Shown in pieces: positions 23,904 to 40,786 of a DNA stretch of 64,000 nucleotides (position 1 is the first letter of the stretch; every line of letters starts with the position of its first letter). The stretch is from assembly GCA_004802705.1 (NCBI GenBank), contig SGPL01000004.1, forward strand, positions 1-64,000. The letters are read 5' to 3'. The position numbers and the translations under genes are program-made. Source of the stretch: Bondarzewia mesenterica (Eukaryota; Basidiomycota; Agaricomycetes; Russulales; Bondarzewiaceae). The notes under the pieces are model-generated. The model was not told where the DNA came from, searched no databases, and was given only the letters and a program-made list of their open reading frames with translations.

Positions 23904-24288
23904 AATGTCGGTCTGCACTCCCACCATGGGCTTGTTGTATCATAGTGTACTTTTCGGGACTTATTTCACTACGCACGGATCTGATTCATCGCACTACTTG
24001 GCTTGGAATGAAGGGGACTCACCGGGCGATGCTTGCATCGACTGCGGTCGGATCGGCGACAGCACATCGAATACACACACATTACTTACACGGACTAGAA
24101 CACATATAATTTTAGCGCAAAAGATCAATCCATTCCTTCCACTGTCATAGGCACACTCGGGTACGCGTCTGTCATTAAAGTCATGTTCAATACGTAAATG
24201 TACAAAACTCAAGGGAGGAACTTTGGAGGAACTACAAAAAAAGTGCTGAAAGGTGTCGTGTACAAGTGAATCCACTAGCTAGCCAGAG

Positions 24289-27200
24289 CTAGCCAGTCGC
24301 AGCACACCTGTCGACCGATAGATTGGCGGGGTTGCCCCACCTATCGAGCGATTAGCGCGGGAATAAAACAACAATCAAGGGTTTTAGAGATACTAACCAA
24401 TTGGGAAAGTTAACAGCATTTCCGCTGGCACCAAAAACCGCGAAACTCTGCGAAGTGGACCATAAATCATTTTGTCACAGCGATAGGACGATAGTTATTA
24501 GTACGCACGAGGATAAACATGATAACTTGACTTCCACCGTCAAGTGCGGCGGAGGTGATGTAGTTGTACTAGAGAGCCAAGGGATTGTGAGTCAGGACTG
24601 ATACAAGGAGACCACATGAACGTAGTTTCTGGACTAAGCACAAACCTTCTTGAACCATTGGGGCCTCCTTTTCCGGGCCCACTGTTGCGACATGTACCCG
24701 AGAACCAGACAGGACCACCACATCCCGTTCACCGAGTACGGTAGATAGCCGATGTAAAGCAGGATGATGGGGGTATTGATGTACTTCGCCGCGCGTGATA
24801 AAAAGGAGCCTTTTGGGGCATAGCGGTGGGCGAGCCAGAAGGGAATGGGCGCGAAGAAACCAATGACGATAGCGAAGGGGACGAGCCAATAGGGCTTGCC
24901 ATGCGTGAAGAGTTCCTTGCCCAAAGCACCCATGGCTACTGAGGAAGAGTTATAGGACTGAATGATCCATCCACTCCACTAGAGTAGAGATTTTATCATA
25001 AGGTTCGACCACACGTCTGAGAGAGATAATGCCATACCACTCGAGTTCCGACGGGGTCTCGAAGGACATCGCGGTTGTTAGTGACGATAGTGTTCATCAC
25101 TGGGCAGGGTAAGACATGCTTTCTGGGTATTAATTCAGGGATGCGTACTGGTATAGTTGAAGATGGATCCAACGATCGAGCCAGCCATTTGGAAAGCGAA
25201 TGTCCATCGCGGTGGAATCTTCGTATACTGTCCGAGCTTGAGATCTATTCGCAGACCCGATCAGTCATTGTACCCGTAGATGGGCGCAATATATACCCTG
25301 AAGTAGAAAAAGAGTCTGGAAGGACGTGCTGTTCCCGTATAGATTGGCATACATGACTGGACTAGAAGATTAAACCAAGTCTTAAGAGAACGCTTGTTCC
25401 TGGCAAAAGGAGAGCATACATTGGCTGCCCAGGATGAATGAAGGCGGCTATGATCTGGATGGCATACTTGATGGAAATATTGAAACCCGTGGTTGCGGTG
25501 ACTAGAGATTGGGTTAGTGCAACTGAAGAAATCGACAAAATTTAGAAGTGCACTGAAGCCAAGGGCGACCGCAATTACGGCGCTCAGAAAAGTGAAAAAA
25601 AGTATGCTCCATCCGGGCATGAGCACAGTGTTGCTGGCGTACTGTTACGAACAGACGTTCATGAACGCGACTTATAGCCGGAAATCATGATTTGACTCAC
25701 ACTGCACCCTATGCCGACTCCGAGTGAGATGAGGAAGAGCGTCAAATACCACCACTGTGGTACTTCGCGGTACTTCTTCATTTCTAAGCATATACAATCG
25801 TGATGAGTGAAACCTCAATAACGACAGAAAAACGTAACAAATTCCTTACGCTGGTAATGAGGATCATCGATCTCTGTATCAGTCCTCAAAAGACGCATCC
25901 CACCAAAAGCTGCGTATAATGTGTTGATCTGCGCCTTTCTCAAGACGACGATTCGAATACTCACCTCTCCTCAGATCCGCCCAATACCACAATATGACAT
26001 GCACGATCGCAGCTCCGAGTGAGAGGTTATATGCGAGCTGTGAGATCGTGTAAGTTGTGGTGTACCTCGGAAGGCCTACTTGAGCCAGCTTTGATGGGTC
26101 AAACTTATGGTCTGACGTCAACAAAGCAGTCTGATTGTATGTGCCGCCATCAGAGTCGAAGAGGGAGGTCGACATGAAGACGAGGTCGCGACCATTGAAT
26201 ATGTTCGCGTAGTAGCAGGAGGTCAAAATGATGTAACCCAGAGCCATTCCAACTGTGATATGGACAAGTTTAAATCGATAGAGAATGCTGATGAGATGAG
26301 ACGAAACGCACTGTACGAATTAATTTCTGAGAGAGGGTCGAATTCGTTGAGGAGCGAAACGAAGGAAACTGAATGGAATTTCACGTACGGGTTTGCCAAG
26401 GCCAGACGAGTGGATTGCCCTGAGTTATGAGTGTCCATGAAGAACTGAAGGAGAGCAGACCAATTCCTTCGTTGCTAGATCCTGCGCCAAAGAGGTTTCG
26501 AATAAATGTAGAGCGGCCATTGCTAATAAGGCAAATGACTGAAAAGGCGCTCAAAAGTGGGAAGGGATATTGAGGGATCCTGGAGATCGGCCACTCGTGA
26601 GCCAACACAAATAGTTTTTCGTCACTGATTCTCACCATTCCCAGAAGAATATCGCAGCAAACTATCAGGTGGAAAAATTTGAACGGAAAGTTGAATGAGA
26701 CATTTATTCCAATTGCATACCACGATCCAAAAATACCGTCTGAGTTCTGCGAGTAAGTATTGCATTCAAACGATGAAAACCTGAAGTACTCGTACCTCTT
26801 CTTGTGGTTGAGCATGCCTCCGAAGTGCAGACTCTGTAATAGGTTGACAACCGAGATGTAGGTCGGATAAAACGCACTGAAGGGCGTTAAGTGTTTTTAT
26901 CGAAATGTGCCATAGACTGACTTACTAGGTAGGATACACAAGTAGGTTCCGGACTGTGAAATTGTGTCAATTGGACCATATGTGTTATGCAATGCGTCTG
27001 TAAAGGGCATGAACGTACGTAGACCGGCGACGCCATATCCCAACATCTGGGTAGCAAAAATCTGGAAAATAGCCACAGCCGCGTTGAGGCGTATATCATA
27101 GAAAAGGTCTATTCAAGAATGATGATCAAGACAACAATCCAGAAGAATTTTGTGAACTGATTACCGAGAGCAGCGATGATCTCCATAGCTACGGCGACGT

Positions 27201-27879
27201 TGGAAGCTGTGGACGACATGATAACAATGGCGCTGTGCTCTATTCGAGGGGTTCGACACCAACAGCACTAACTAGGGCATTATAACGACTTGCCTTTAAT
27301 GTTAAATGGACCGGGGTTGAGATATCTCCACCACCCATGACTAGGTAGAAGAACTGTAGCGAAATGGTCAAAACTGAAAAGTCAGACTAAGAAGAAGTGC
27401 GCCGCCGTGTACCATGCATCGCAGTTCCCAGTACGTAGGCGATGATAAGACAGAATAATTGGGACACCGTAGCATTCTGAGGCTTGAACGTGTAGATGGT
27501 ACCCAACACCTAGAAGCCGGATAAATACGACATACTATCAACAAAATTCATGATACGTACAGCACCAAAGGCACTCAACCCAATGCCGAGGAAGACACTG
27601 CGAAAAGTAAAGACCGGGAGACTCGGGTCATCTTCTGTTGAGATGATCTGGATGCAATGATGAGGAGATGAATAGAACTCGACACTCATATATAAGGCTG
27701 ACCTCCACCGCGACATCCTCTGCTTTCTCGATAACCTTTACGAGGATATCATCCTTGTCTTGAGGGTCGACTTTCTCCTCGTCGACGTAGACATCACTGT
27801 CAAGTTTCTTCTCAAAGGAAGAATCCGCAGAGTCTGCTCTCTTGAGCTCGCCGCTCGCGTCCGTCACCGATGGAGGCAT
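24289..27879 (-). CDS. OPT-family oligopeptide transporter
   Basis: This is a proton-coupled peptide transporter of the plasma membrane. 24 exons on the minus strand: 27879-27703, 27647-27561, 27509-27413, 27353-27294, 27239-27165, 27108-27019, 26953-26926, 26876-26796, 26739-26721, 26661-26636, 26579-26389, 26326-26312, 26252-25965, 25909-25850, 25783-25701, 25641-25554, 25501-25420, 25361-25297, 25244-25149, 25099-25038, 24978-24646, 24568-24509, 24447-24398, 24340-24289. They sum to 754 residues in frame. Family signatures are NPGPFNIKEH near residue 135 and KIPPR. Other typical blocks are YLPYSVNGMWWSC near the C-terminus and a WWGNPANLSVDRC-like end. The first ~60 residues are acidic and cytosolic. 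Very short exons of 15, 19, 26 and 28 nt and one GC-AG intron make this gene easy to misannotate. Confidence 0.92.
26312..26326 (-). other. 15-nt microexon in the oligopeptide transporter
   Basis: Flanked by CTCAG and GTGCGT, the 15 bases encode QINSYI across the two junctions. Including it gives WQTQINSYIGMALGYI, the expected family sequence; skipping it shortens a transmembrane segment by five residues. Frame is kept either way, so only homology reveals it. Confidence 0.7.
27240..27293 (-). other. GC-AG intron inside the OPT signature motif
   Basis: The donor reads AAAG|GCAAGT and the acceptor ATAG. Splicing here rejoins the family motif NPGPFNIK with EHSAIVIMSSTASN. No GT donor nearby gives the conserved peptide. 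Confidence 0.75.
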
Positions 27880-31971
<4,092 letters not shown>

Positions 31972-33020
31972 GCCGTCCTTACTTATGGATCCATGTATTT
32001 TTTTTTTCAGGAGCATCGTTGTTTGTCATCTAGCAGATCTATCTTTTGCAATCATAGAAGCAAGGGCCATCGTTGTTTGTAAACTCTGTTTCGGTGCTGA
32101 ACTGAGTCACGTTGAACGCGAACACTTGACGGATTCGAGCGACACAGTTGTCCTCGTGAGTTGTGCTGTACTGGCTATGTATATACGATACTCAATTTAC
32201 TTCCCCTGCGACCGGCTCGTAGGGAACACAAAGGATTCTAGACCGAGAATCAGTACGTCAAAAAGTCAAATGCCTGTGGGTGTGCCAAGGAAAATGTGGA
32301 GTGATGAGGCGGTAATGCCCTCATAGAAGTCGGTCCGTAAACTCAAGCAGCAAAAGACTACATAGAAATTGAGACTGCGCGGTACACAAGACATATTTGC
32401 AGCTTGTCGGTGCTGCTAGCGCTGAGCTCTGAGTAGTAATCGATAATCGTCAAGATGGCCTACAACCGTTAGTTAGGCCTTGAGTGCCAGCGTTCCGGAA
32501 TCAGATGCGTCTGTATCAGATTACTATGGGGTTTTCAAGGTTACTTGTGTCCCCAACATTTCTGAGCTGCCACGTACACTTTTGTCAGTACAGCACGTTG
32601 CGACTTCACGTCGCAAGACATTGTACGTCCGTTCAAGCGAATCTATCCAAGGTTTACTCGATCCACAGCGCGGCAAAATTATACGTCAGACGGCTGTAAG
32701 TATGGCACGTGCGTCAATTCTACATATTATGGGAGAAAGCGCAACAAGTTGTGAAAAGACTAGAGGTATGTAATTGGTAAGTAGTTGAGGATCAGACAGT
32801 GGTTCGGAGTCGCCGGGCGTTTTGTGTACGTAGTGACGAAGGGACTCCCACGGTCAGCTGGGGCAACCACGTTTGCATCCGGGACAGCATCTTTGCTTCA
32901 TTACTCTCTTTCAATCTTCCATCGATATTCCACGACCAAGTCTGTTAGCAGTCTTCAGTCGTTCAGGTTCTCCTCCGTCAGGTTAATCGTTCTCCGGACA
33001 CCCGTTACACACCCTCTACA
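31972..33020. other. 1-kb intergenic region
   Basis: It lies between two plus-strand genes and contains the 3' UTR of ATP sulfurylase and the promoter of the vigilin gene. No gene, repeat or RNA was recognised. The last 200 bp before 33021 are pyrimidine-rich. Confidence 0.5.
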
Positions 33021-36000
33021 ATGGCAGCAGACCTTCAGGTCAGTCCAATCGTTTAAGCCAGCGAGTTACCATATTAATCACGATGCACAGAGGAGGCACC
33101 ATGAGCTTGAAGGAACCCCGGACCCGTTTCCTTCTATAAGTGAATCTGCCGTCATCGCAAGGCATGCTCCCTCGGCCACGCAAGGGATTGACACTGAGTC
33201 TCACGACGCGTTTCCCTCTCTCGCGCCCTCCGCTGCGTCCGCCAACAAGCCTGCCAGCTCCGCTTGGGGCAGCGTCACTGGTCCTCGTATCAAGGCAGCC
33301 ATTGTTCATCCGTCTCATGCCACCGAGTCTTTCACTCTTTCCGCCATCGACCTCTCGACCGCGGGCAAGGACGGCAAACCGGTCACCCTTGGTGAAATCA
33401 TGAAGCAGGTTATGACCAGGTTCAAGGTCAAGATAGAGGCTTCCACCAACCAGAAAACGCGTCAGACCACCTTTCACCTTAAGGCCGACTCGAAGAAGGA
33501 TCTTGAGAAAGGCAAACGGAGCCTCCTCTCCTTATTGAGCCCAATCGTAGGTCCCTCCCGTGCTGTCTTCGAGACATTCTCAATGGCCACTCCAGGTGGT
33601 TTTGGTCATTAATGCGCCGGCTTCCACTATTGCAACTATCATCGGTCCCAAAGGTCCACATTCATGTCACATTTATGAATTAATGTCCAACTAACTGACA
33701 CGTCACAGGTGCTATGCTCAAGCAGATCCGCGACCAAACTAACGTCAAAGTCGACATTCCTCCCAAGGATGCACTCGCCGTGCCTAATGGCAACGGACAT
33801 GCCAACGACTCTTCTGGCAAGGCTACTCCTGTTCCCACAGACGGGGAAGATGAACCCACCGTCCCGATTACTGTCACGGGCCCACAGCCTCTTGCGTATG
33901 AAGCTCAGGAAATTATCAACCAGATCATCGCGACCAAGACTTCCACGACAACTCAGCGTGTTCGCAACATCCCGGCCCACATCGTCCCATTCGTCAAGGC
34001 GCGCCGCTCCGTGTTTGTCGATGCCACACAAGGCGGCGATGTCCAGCTCACATTGAACAGCGCCGAGCGCGAATTTACTGCATCCGGCGACCGCGAGGCC
34101 GTCATCCGCGTCATTGTGGCTGTCAAGGGCACCGTCGAGGCGTTCTCGTCCGGTATCACCTCCGTTAAGATCACACTTCCCAAGCGCCAGCACCGGCTTC
34201 TGGTTGGAAAAGCCGTGGATGAGATCATGGCTGCTAGCAGGTGTTCAGTAATCGTTCCCTCTCCAGACGAATCTAGTGAGGAAGTCACCGTCTGGGGTAA
34301 AGCTGAGGACCTCGCCAATGGTCTAGCTGCTGTCATGAACAAGGCTAACTCTCAGTATATCCATGAGTTCCCTCTTCCGGGTCCCATCGCGCTTTCCAAG
34401 CAACTCTTGACCTATATTACGAGGACGGATTACCCAACGACACTCGCCGATGCTCATCCTGGTGTTTCTGTCTTCACACCAAGTGCAGCCATTAAGGACA
34501 AGGCCACCGTTCTCAATGTCGACATCGTCGGTGAGAAACCTGTCGTGGACGCGGCTGTTCGCCAGGTCTCCGTCTTGATGGGTAAGCTCATTGGCGCAAC
34601 GAAGGAAGTTCCTGTCGATTGGCTTGTGCACAAGATCATCCAATCTAAGAACGCCAAGAAGTGCGAGTCATTTTCTTTTCACAATTTCTCAATCTCATTG
34701 AACTTTGTCTCCCAGGATCAAGCAATTCCACGAGAACCATAATATCGTCCTGTTCTTCCCTCCTGAGGCAGATGAACAGTCTTCCATCCTGCTGGTCTAC
34801 GACCCCACTTCACCGTCTGCGTCTCCTTCTCCCGTTGAGAAAGACAAAAATCTCGAGGATGTTGAGAAGGAGCTTCTTAAGTTTGCTAGGGACGCGGCTG
34901 ACGTCAAGAGTCAGACTATTCCTGTCGAGAAGAAGTGGCATGAGGCCGTCGTCGGTCAGGGCGGAACCACCCTTAACGCGTGAGTCTATACACATCGTTC
35001 TGTCGATCCGAAATGAACAGATTGATGGCATATGTTTCCATAGCATAATTGGCGAAGAGAAGACCATCTCAATCAAGGTTGGAGCTGAGGCTGGTGACTC
35101 GACCACCGAGGATATCATTCTCGTCCGTGGTGCCAGCAGCGAGGTCGACCGAGCCATCAAGGAGATCCTTCAGATCGTGGACAATGCCAAGAACGACTTG
35201 ATCCTCAGCGGCTACGTGCGTCTCTCCATTAGCTTTTGAGGTTCGATGTTGGGCATTGACCCCTCAATACTGCAGTCCGTTGAATTTGAGATTGATCGCG
35301 AGTTTGTCGGCCGTGTGGTTGGTGCCCAGGGTGCAGGTGTCAACAAACTTCGAGATCAGCTCGGTGTCAAGATCGATTTCTCTGACGAAGCTGACGAGAA
35401 GGAGAAGGAGGTCGGCAAGAAGAAGAAGGTCATTCACCAGAAATCCAAGGTTCAGATTGTCGGTCGTAAGGAGAACGTGGAAGAAGCCAAAAGGCGTATC
35501 CTTACTCAGGTTGAAAGGCTGGTATGTGCCACGCTCATTCATTGATCTCATTGTACGCGTGCTGATCGTCTCACAGGCTGACGAGACTTCCGAAGTTCTC
35601 AAGATTCCTAGCCAGTATCATTCTGGTCTTATTGGTGAGAAGGGCAAATATGTCATCCGGCTAGAGGAGAAATACTCTGTCAAGATCACGTTCCCCCGTG
35701 AATCGGCCGAGAGCGGCGACAGGACCCGAGAGCACCTCAAGGCTGATGAGGTTCTCGTCAAGGGCGGTCGCAAGGGTGTCGCTGGTGCCAAGTCTGAGTT
35801 GATGGATGTAAGTATTTATCATCTAGACACAGTTATCCGGTGTTGACATCACTTCTCAGGCTGTTGAATTCGAGAAAGAGTCCAACAATGTCGTCAAATT
35901 CACCGTCCCCACGCGTGCTATCCCTCGTATCCTCGGCAAGGGTGGGGTGACGATCAATGACATCAAGGACGAAACGGGTGCTCAGATTGACTTGGACAAA

Positions 36001-37348
36001 TCTTCGGAGGAGAACAGCTCGGTTGCGCAGATCACCTGCCGCGGAACCAAGAAGGCGATCGCCGCCGCCAAGGCAGCTATACAGGCAATTGCTGACCAGG
36101 TTGGAGAGGAGATCACCGTTGTCCTTACCGTGGAGAACAGGTTCCACAGGACTTTGATTGGTGCGGGAGGTCAAGGTCTGAAGGAATTGATTGCCCGGTG
36201 CGGAGGTCCTGCAGATACGAGGGCGCAAGCTGGTCTGGTCCGATTGTAAGTGCTTTGGATCTCACAACCGTTCACGTATTGAGCAGCATATCTAGCCCAA
36301 GACAGGGTGAAGAGCCGAACGACGAAGTTCGTTTGCGTGGCGAATCCAAGCTCGTTGCCAAGCTCAAGGCCGAGATTGAAAAGGTTGTCGGTGAGCAGCG
36401 CGACCGGCTGGTGCTGGCTGTCGAGATTCCCGCCATCCAACACCGCGCCTTGATTGGTCGCGGAGGACGCAACCTCAATGAGTTCCAGAGCAAGTTCGGT
36501 GTCCAGGTGCAGTATCCTGGATCCCACTCGTATCACCAGGCCGGACAACCTGCGAATGCTGCGGAACTCGCTGACGTTGCGCCCGAACATTTGGTCAAGA
36601 TCTCAGGCCCTCGTGCTGCCGTCGAAAAGGCCATCGAGAATTTGAAGGTTCGTACCCGCATTTACAGAGGTCGGCATCCACCCTGATGCAGCAATAGTCA
36701 CAGGTCAGGGCGCCTGCTCCCGAGGCAACTATGGAGACGATCACCATCCCCCTTAAATACCACCATGCCGTCACGCAGCAAGGCAACCTTTTCCGGACTC
36801 TTCGTTCTTACGGGGTTCAAGTCGACCAGTCGACCCAGCCTCAACAGTCTGCGGTTCCGGCTCGTCCCCAGACGGACGCGCCTTCTGCACGCATCGACGA
36901 TGCGGAGGAGTCCGCGGTCGAGGCGCAGTGGGAGGTCGTGCCCAACTACCAGGACGCGGAGGAAGGCGACTCGGAGTGGACCCTCAGGGCTCGCGACCAA
37001 GCTGGCCTGGATAAGGCAAAGAAGATCATCCAAGATGCCGTCGAACGCGCCGAGGGTATGAGCCACGTCGGGTTCCTCACTCTTGTCGACCGTTCGAGCT
37101 TCCCTAGGATCGTGGGCTCAAAAGGATCGAACATCGCTCGCCTACACGGCGAGACTGGGGCTGACATTACCGTCAGCCGCGAAAATAACACTATCGTCAT
37201 CATGGGTAAGTCTTCTTTATGGTATTGGTTCTCGTTGATCACAGTCTCACTGACGTTGATTTCAGGCTCTGAATCCTCAATTGAGGCAGCTCGGGAGGCG
37301 ATCATGAAGACGGCTTCGGATAGTGGTCGCCGCGGACGCAACTACTGA
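33021..37348 (+). CDS. Vigilin / Scp160-type multi-KH RNA-binding protein
   Basis: This is a cytoplasmic RNA-binding protein that, in its family, associates with polysomes and the ER. Exons: 33021-33038, 33091-33546, 33596-33653, 33709-34660, 34716-34979, 35044-35215, 35276-35521, 35577-35807, 35860-36245, 36296-36647, 36704-37205, 37266-37348, giving 1,239 residues in frame. KH modules run almost end to end. Their GxxG loops are visible as IIGPKG, VVGQGG, VVGAQG, LIGEKG, ILGKGG, LIGAGG, LIGRGG and IVGSKG, with some degenerate copies between. The first ~150 residues are a Ser/Pro/Ala-rich vigilin-type leader (DAFPSLAPSAAS). The first coding exon has only 18 nt (MAADLQ). The C-terminus is basic (SGRRGRNY). 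Confidence 0.92.
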
Positions 37349-37570
37349 TCTGCTATCTATCTACTCAATATGGACGGACGGACGGATGGTTGGTTACTTG
37401 AGTTATCGCATTGTTATCTAGTCGCTTTTATCGTCAAGTAATCCAAGAACAAGCAATTTCCACAGGTCATTTCACAAAACTTATCAAGACGGCGAGTGTG
37501 ATTGAAAAGCTGCAAGCATGAGAAAGAGAAGATACCCTCAGTAAAGTACAAGATGGACAAGGGACTCTGG

Positions 37571-37790
37571 TTAGACGTTTATAGGTGCTCCGTCGATGTC
37601 ATCGTCCATAGGTTCTCCGTCTACATCGTCTTCGACCATGGGCTCACCATCAACATCATCAATGGGTTCACCATCCAAAGGTTCACCATCAACGTCTTCG
37701 TCAATCGGCTGTCCATCAATGTCGTCTACGGGCTCTCCATCTATCGCATCACTTCCTTCATCCATAGGTTCACCATCCACATCAGCAGAG
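37571..37790 (-). repeat. Short in-frame repeats coding an acidic DGEPMD-type tail
   Basis: Degenerate 21-30 bp units encode (V)DGEPMDD, DGEPIDD, DGQPIDED and DGEPLDGEP at the C-terminus of the SR140 protein. The DNA repeat is in the coding sequence, not a satellite. Confidence 0.8.
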
Positions 37791-40363
37791 GCGCCCTTAG
37801 GAGCCTCCGCCTCCGCCGCCTCTTCTGCGGGTCGGAACGAGCTGGCCTTGAACCGCGATACAAACGCTGGCGCATGTTCCTGTTCCTGTTGGGGAGCAGC
37901 CTCTGGGGTAGACGCTTCCTCTTCCGTCTGCCCCTCAATCCGCTGCCTGAGCTCCGCAGTGAAATCAGGCGCGAACACAATCCAGTCTTCCCAGATATCC
38001 ACGACCGATGTGATCTGCTTCTTAAACGTCTCTGCTGTGATACGTCCAGGAAAAGAATGGTAGATGGTTGAAAAATGATCAAAGACGAGGCCCAGACGAC
38101 TCTGGAATTCCTGACGGAATTTCCATGCCATGGGGAGAGGAGCCGCAGAATTGTGCAAGATATCGCAGATCAGGTGAAGACGAGCGATCTTGCGTGGAAC
38201 GGGAGTCCCATCAACCACCAAAGATGCAATTATGATATCTGATACCTATTGTTTGATTAAAAATAGTTGGAGGTCTTCAATGTCAACGATAGGTTACCTC
38301 ATTTGCAGCTTCAGCGTGCTCCAAGCTGAATGCCATGCACCGAGCTAACTCGCCTCTTGTTCCTGATAACGACCGTAACATGGCCTCAAATCTCTTTCGA
38401 GCTAACCGGCCAAGTTTATTCTTCCGTGTACGCTCTCGTTCCGACTCCTCCGCAGAATCTGTGGAAAATACACTGCTGTACCCCTGATAATATCCCACAC
38501 CGTCAAGACGAGTGACTAACCTATGAGATCTTTAAATACGCACCTCATCGTCGAACTCAGGATCAGCAGTCCAATCACGATCAACAATTGACCTGTAGTA
38601 CTTGTACTTCCGGTGCTAGAGAAACATGTATATCAGCACTTGTTTTAACAAGACAGTTACTGTGAACAACCTGTGGATTGGTCAAAAATGCATATTGCGC
38701 ATTGCCTTTCTCCCGCTCCCTCAAATTGTCTTCATATTTATCGCCATGGCCCTTGACTTCGGCAGCGACCGTTCTTATAAACATATCTGTGACGTCGTCT
38801 TCGTCGCTTTGGGTGTGATTATGAGGTGATCGATGTCGGCGAGGGGAGCGGCTGCGTCGGTCATAGCGAGAACGGCTACGTGAGCGAGAGCGGTATCGCC
38901 TGCTGCGTGGTGATGGCGAGCGACTTCGACTGTACGATCTGCTACGAGATCGTCGTGACAAGTTGGGGAATCTATCCTGAGAACGCGAGCGAGAACGAGA
39001 TCCATGACGATGGCGAGATGGGCTGTAACCTCCACGGGAATGCGACCTTGATCTGTGTACGACTAAAAATACACGTTCAAGGCTTGTGAACTCATTATGA
39101 GCTCGTAGAATGCTCACCATACATGGGTTTCGCAGCTAATGGCACAGCTTTACTCCAACCTACACGTAAAACCGAGCCTCCCCAATCGAAGCCGTCGAAC
39201 TCTCGCAGTGCAGCTTCTGCATCTTTCCTTTTCATGAAAGAAACGAAGCCGCTCAGTCCTGCGTTTTTGTTTCGACGAGTAGCGGTCATATCCGCGCCCG
39301 GACCATGACCTGCATCCCCTCGTGGCCACATGACCTTGACCTAAAAAGTATGTCCCACCAAGAGTGAATTGTAGTAGACAAGTAGTAAACGAAAGACATA
39401 CCGAGCCCACAGGTCCCATGCGAGCGAAAAACGTCCCTAGACTCTGTTCTGTAACATGGGGAGGCAAGTTCGCAACGAAAACATTTGATGTCTGTTGCAA
39501 TAGCTGCGTTAGTGAGGTGACTTTCGTAATGGAGTCATACCAGTACCTCAGGATCTCCTCTATCTTTGCTGCCACTTTGACCTTCATATGCTATGATGAT
39601 ACTCAATGGTTGACCAACAACGTATTAAATTGGACCCACCAGCCATGGCAGTTGCAGATCGTGCATGAACTAAACCACATCGCTATTAGCGCAACATGTA
39701 GTCGAAGGTTTCGAGAAACAAACCGGATCGCGAAAACCTGGCCTCTCGTTCGGCCTGATCTCTGTCATAGATGTAAGCACTAGAAGGTTGAGGCATCGGT
39801 GTTCGACTCACTTCTTAATTTCTTCTAAGAAAGCGTCCATTGCCCGCTTTCCCTTGGGTTTCGGTCCTTGTGGGGGGGTGGCAGACTGGCATACGATTCA
39901 AGGTGATGTCACCAACTTGGATGTCCGAATCAACTCACCCCGGAGTCCTCCTCCATTACCCGCGTTGCACGAGACAAGCCTTCCAACCTCTGTTGCACAG
40001 ATGCATCGTAGGCTCCTCCCGCGTCTTTAGAGGACCTCACAAAGCCAGGGCCCGATTGTCTTTTTGATGCGCCCTCGCCGTCGAATGCATCTATGAACTC
40101 CGCATAAGCTTTTGCAGCGTTCTCCTCCTCCTCCTTCCTCTTGGCCTCAGCCGCTTCCTTTTCCTTTTCCCTCCTAGATTTTCGCACGGTACCCTGTGTG
40201 TACTGTGACAACTTTTGATCATCGACTGTTTTTTGCTATTTCACGAGAACGGTTGGTGAGTGTGAAGTGACAAGTAATAAGTTCTATCCATCGCACTGGA
40301 AACGAAGATTCATCTTCGTCTTGGTCAAAAAAAAGCGGCCAGTTTGGATTTAGTCTTGTCCAT
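37571..40363 (-). CDS. U2 snRNP-associated SR140 (RRM-SURP-CID splicing factor), frame broken once
   Basis: This nuclear pre-mRNA splicing factor is linked to the U2 snRNP. Exons: 40363-40297, 40235-39939, 39885-39812, 39761-39724, 39669-39640, 39590-39547, 39491-39402, 39340-39118, 39062-38671, 38615-38544, 38483-38298, 38245-37571. Domain order: basic N-terminal helix (KSRREKEKEAAEAKRKEEEE), then an RRM (TSNVFVANLPPHVTEQSL with the later SGFVSFMKRKDAEAALREF). An Arg-Ser tract follows, then a SURP module (MFIRTVAAEVKGHGDKYED, NAQYAFLTNPQHRKYKYY) and a CID (RKIARLHLICDILHNS). It ends in an acidic DGEPMD-repeat tail. The exon sum carries one extra base. The T8 run in exon 1 must be T7 to give KLAAFFDQDEDESSF rather than a stop at codon 13. 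The corrected length is 728 residues. Confidence 0.9.
40327..40334 (-). other. +1 frameshift in SR140 exon 1, coding-strand T8 run
   Basis: Read as written, the start codon gives MDKTKSKLAAFF and stops. With seven T the frame continues DQDEDESSFP to a GTGCGA donor and joins the next exon in phase. An automated caller would probably move the start into exon 2 and lose this N-terminus. Confidence 0.7.
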
Positions 40364-40786
40364 GGCGTTCTGGCGAAACCAGAGATCAAGAGGATAGCAG
40401 AGCAATTGAAGATACGTTAAATCGAGTAGATGACGGCGGCGTAGAAGGTCGTAGAGTTATTGACCGTAACTTGTCACGGACAGCGAGGGCAGTCATCACA
40501 ACGCTGTCACACTTCGAATGATTACATAAACATAAACACTTACTATGTCTGGCAGAGCAGAGGAACGTCACCGCCAGCCGTATACTGCCGTATAGCGTTC
40601 CAACAGCCAATTCAATCACGTTTTTTTCCGTTTTTCCAAACATCGGATGTTGATGTAGAGTACAATTGTGCAATTGCATTCACCTATAACACCAAAGAAG
40701 GCCCACAGCCACTAAGTATATCAATTTATATAATCTGCTAGTGACCGCCGACATCCAAGGGCCTCAGTCGTGGGGCAGAAAACTCG
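40364..40786. other. Short intergenic stretch
   Basis: About 420 bp between two minus-strand genes, holding the SR140 promoter and the PP5 3' UTR. Nothing else recognised. Confidence 0.5.
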
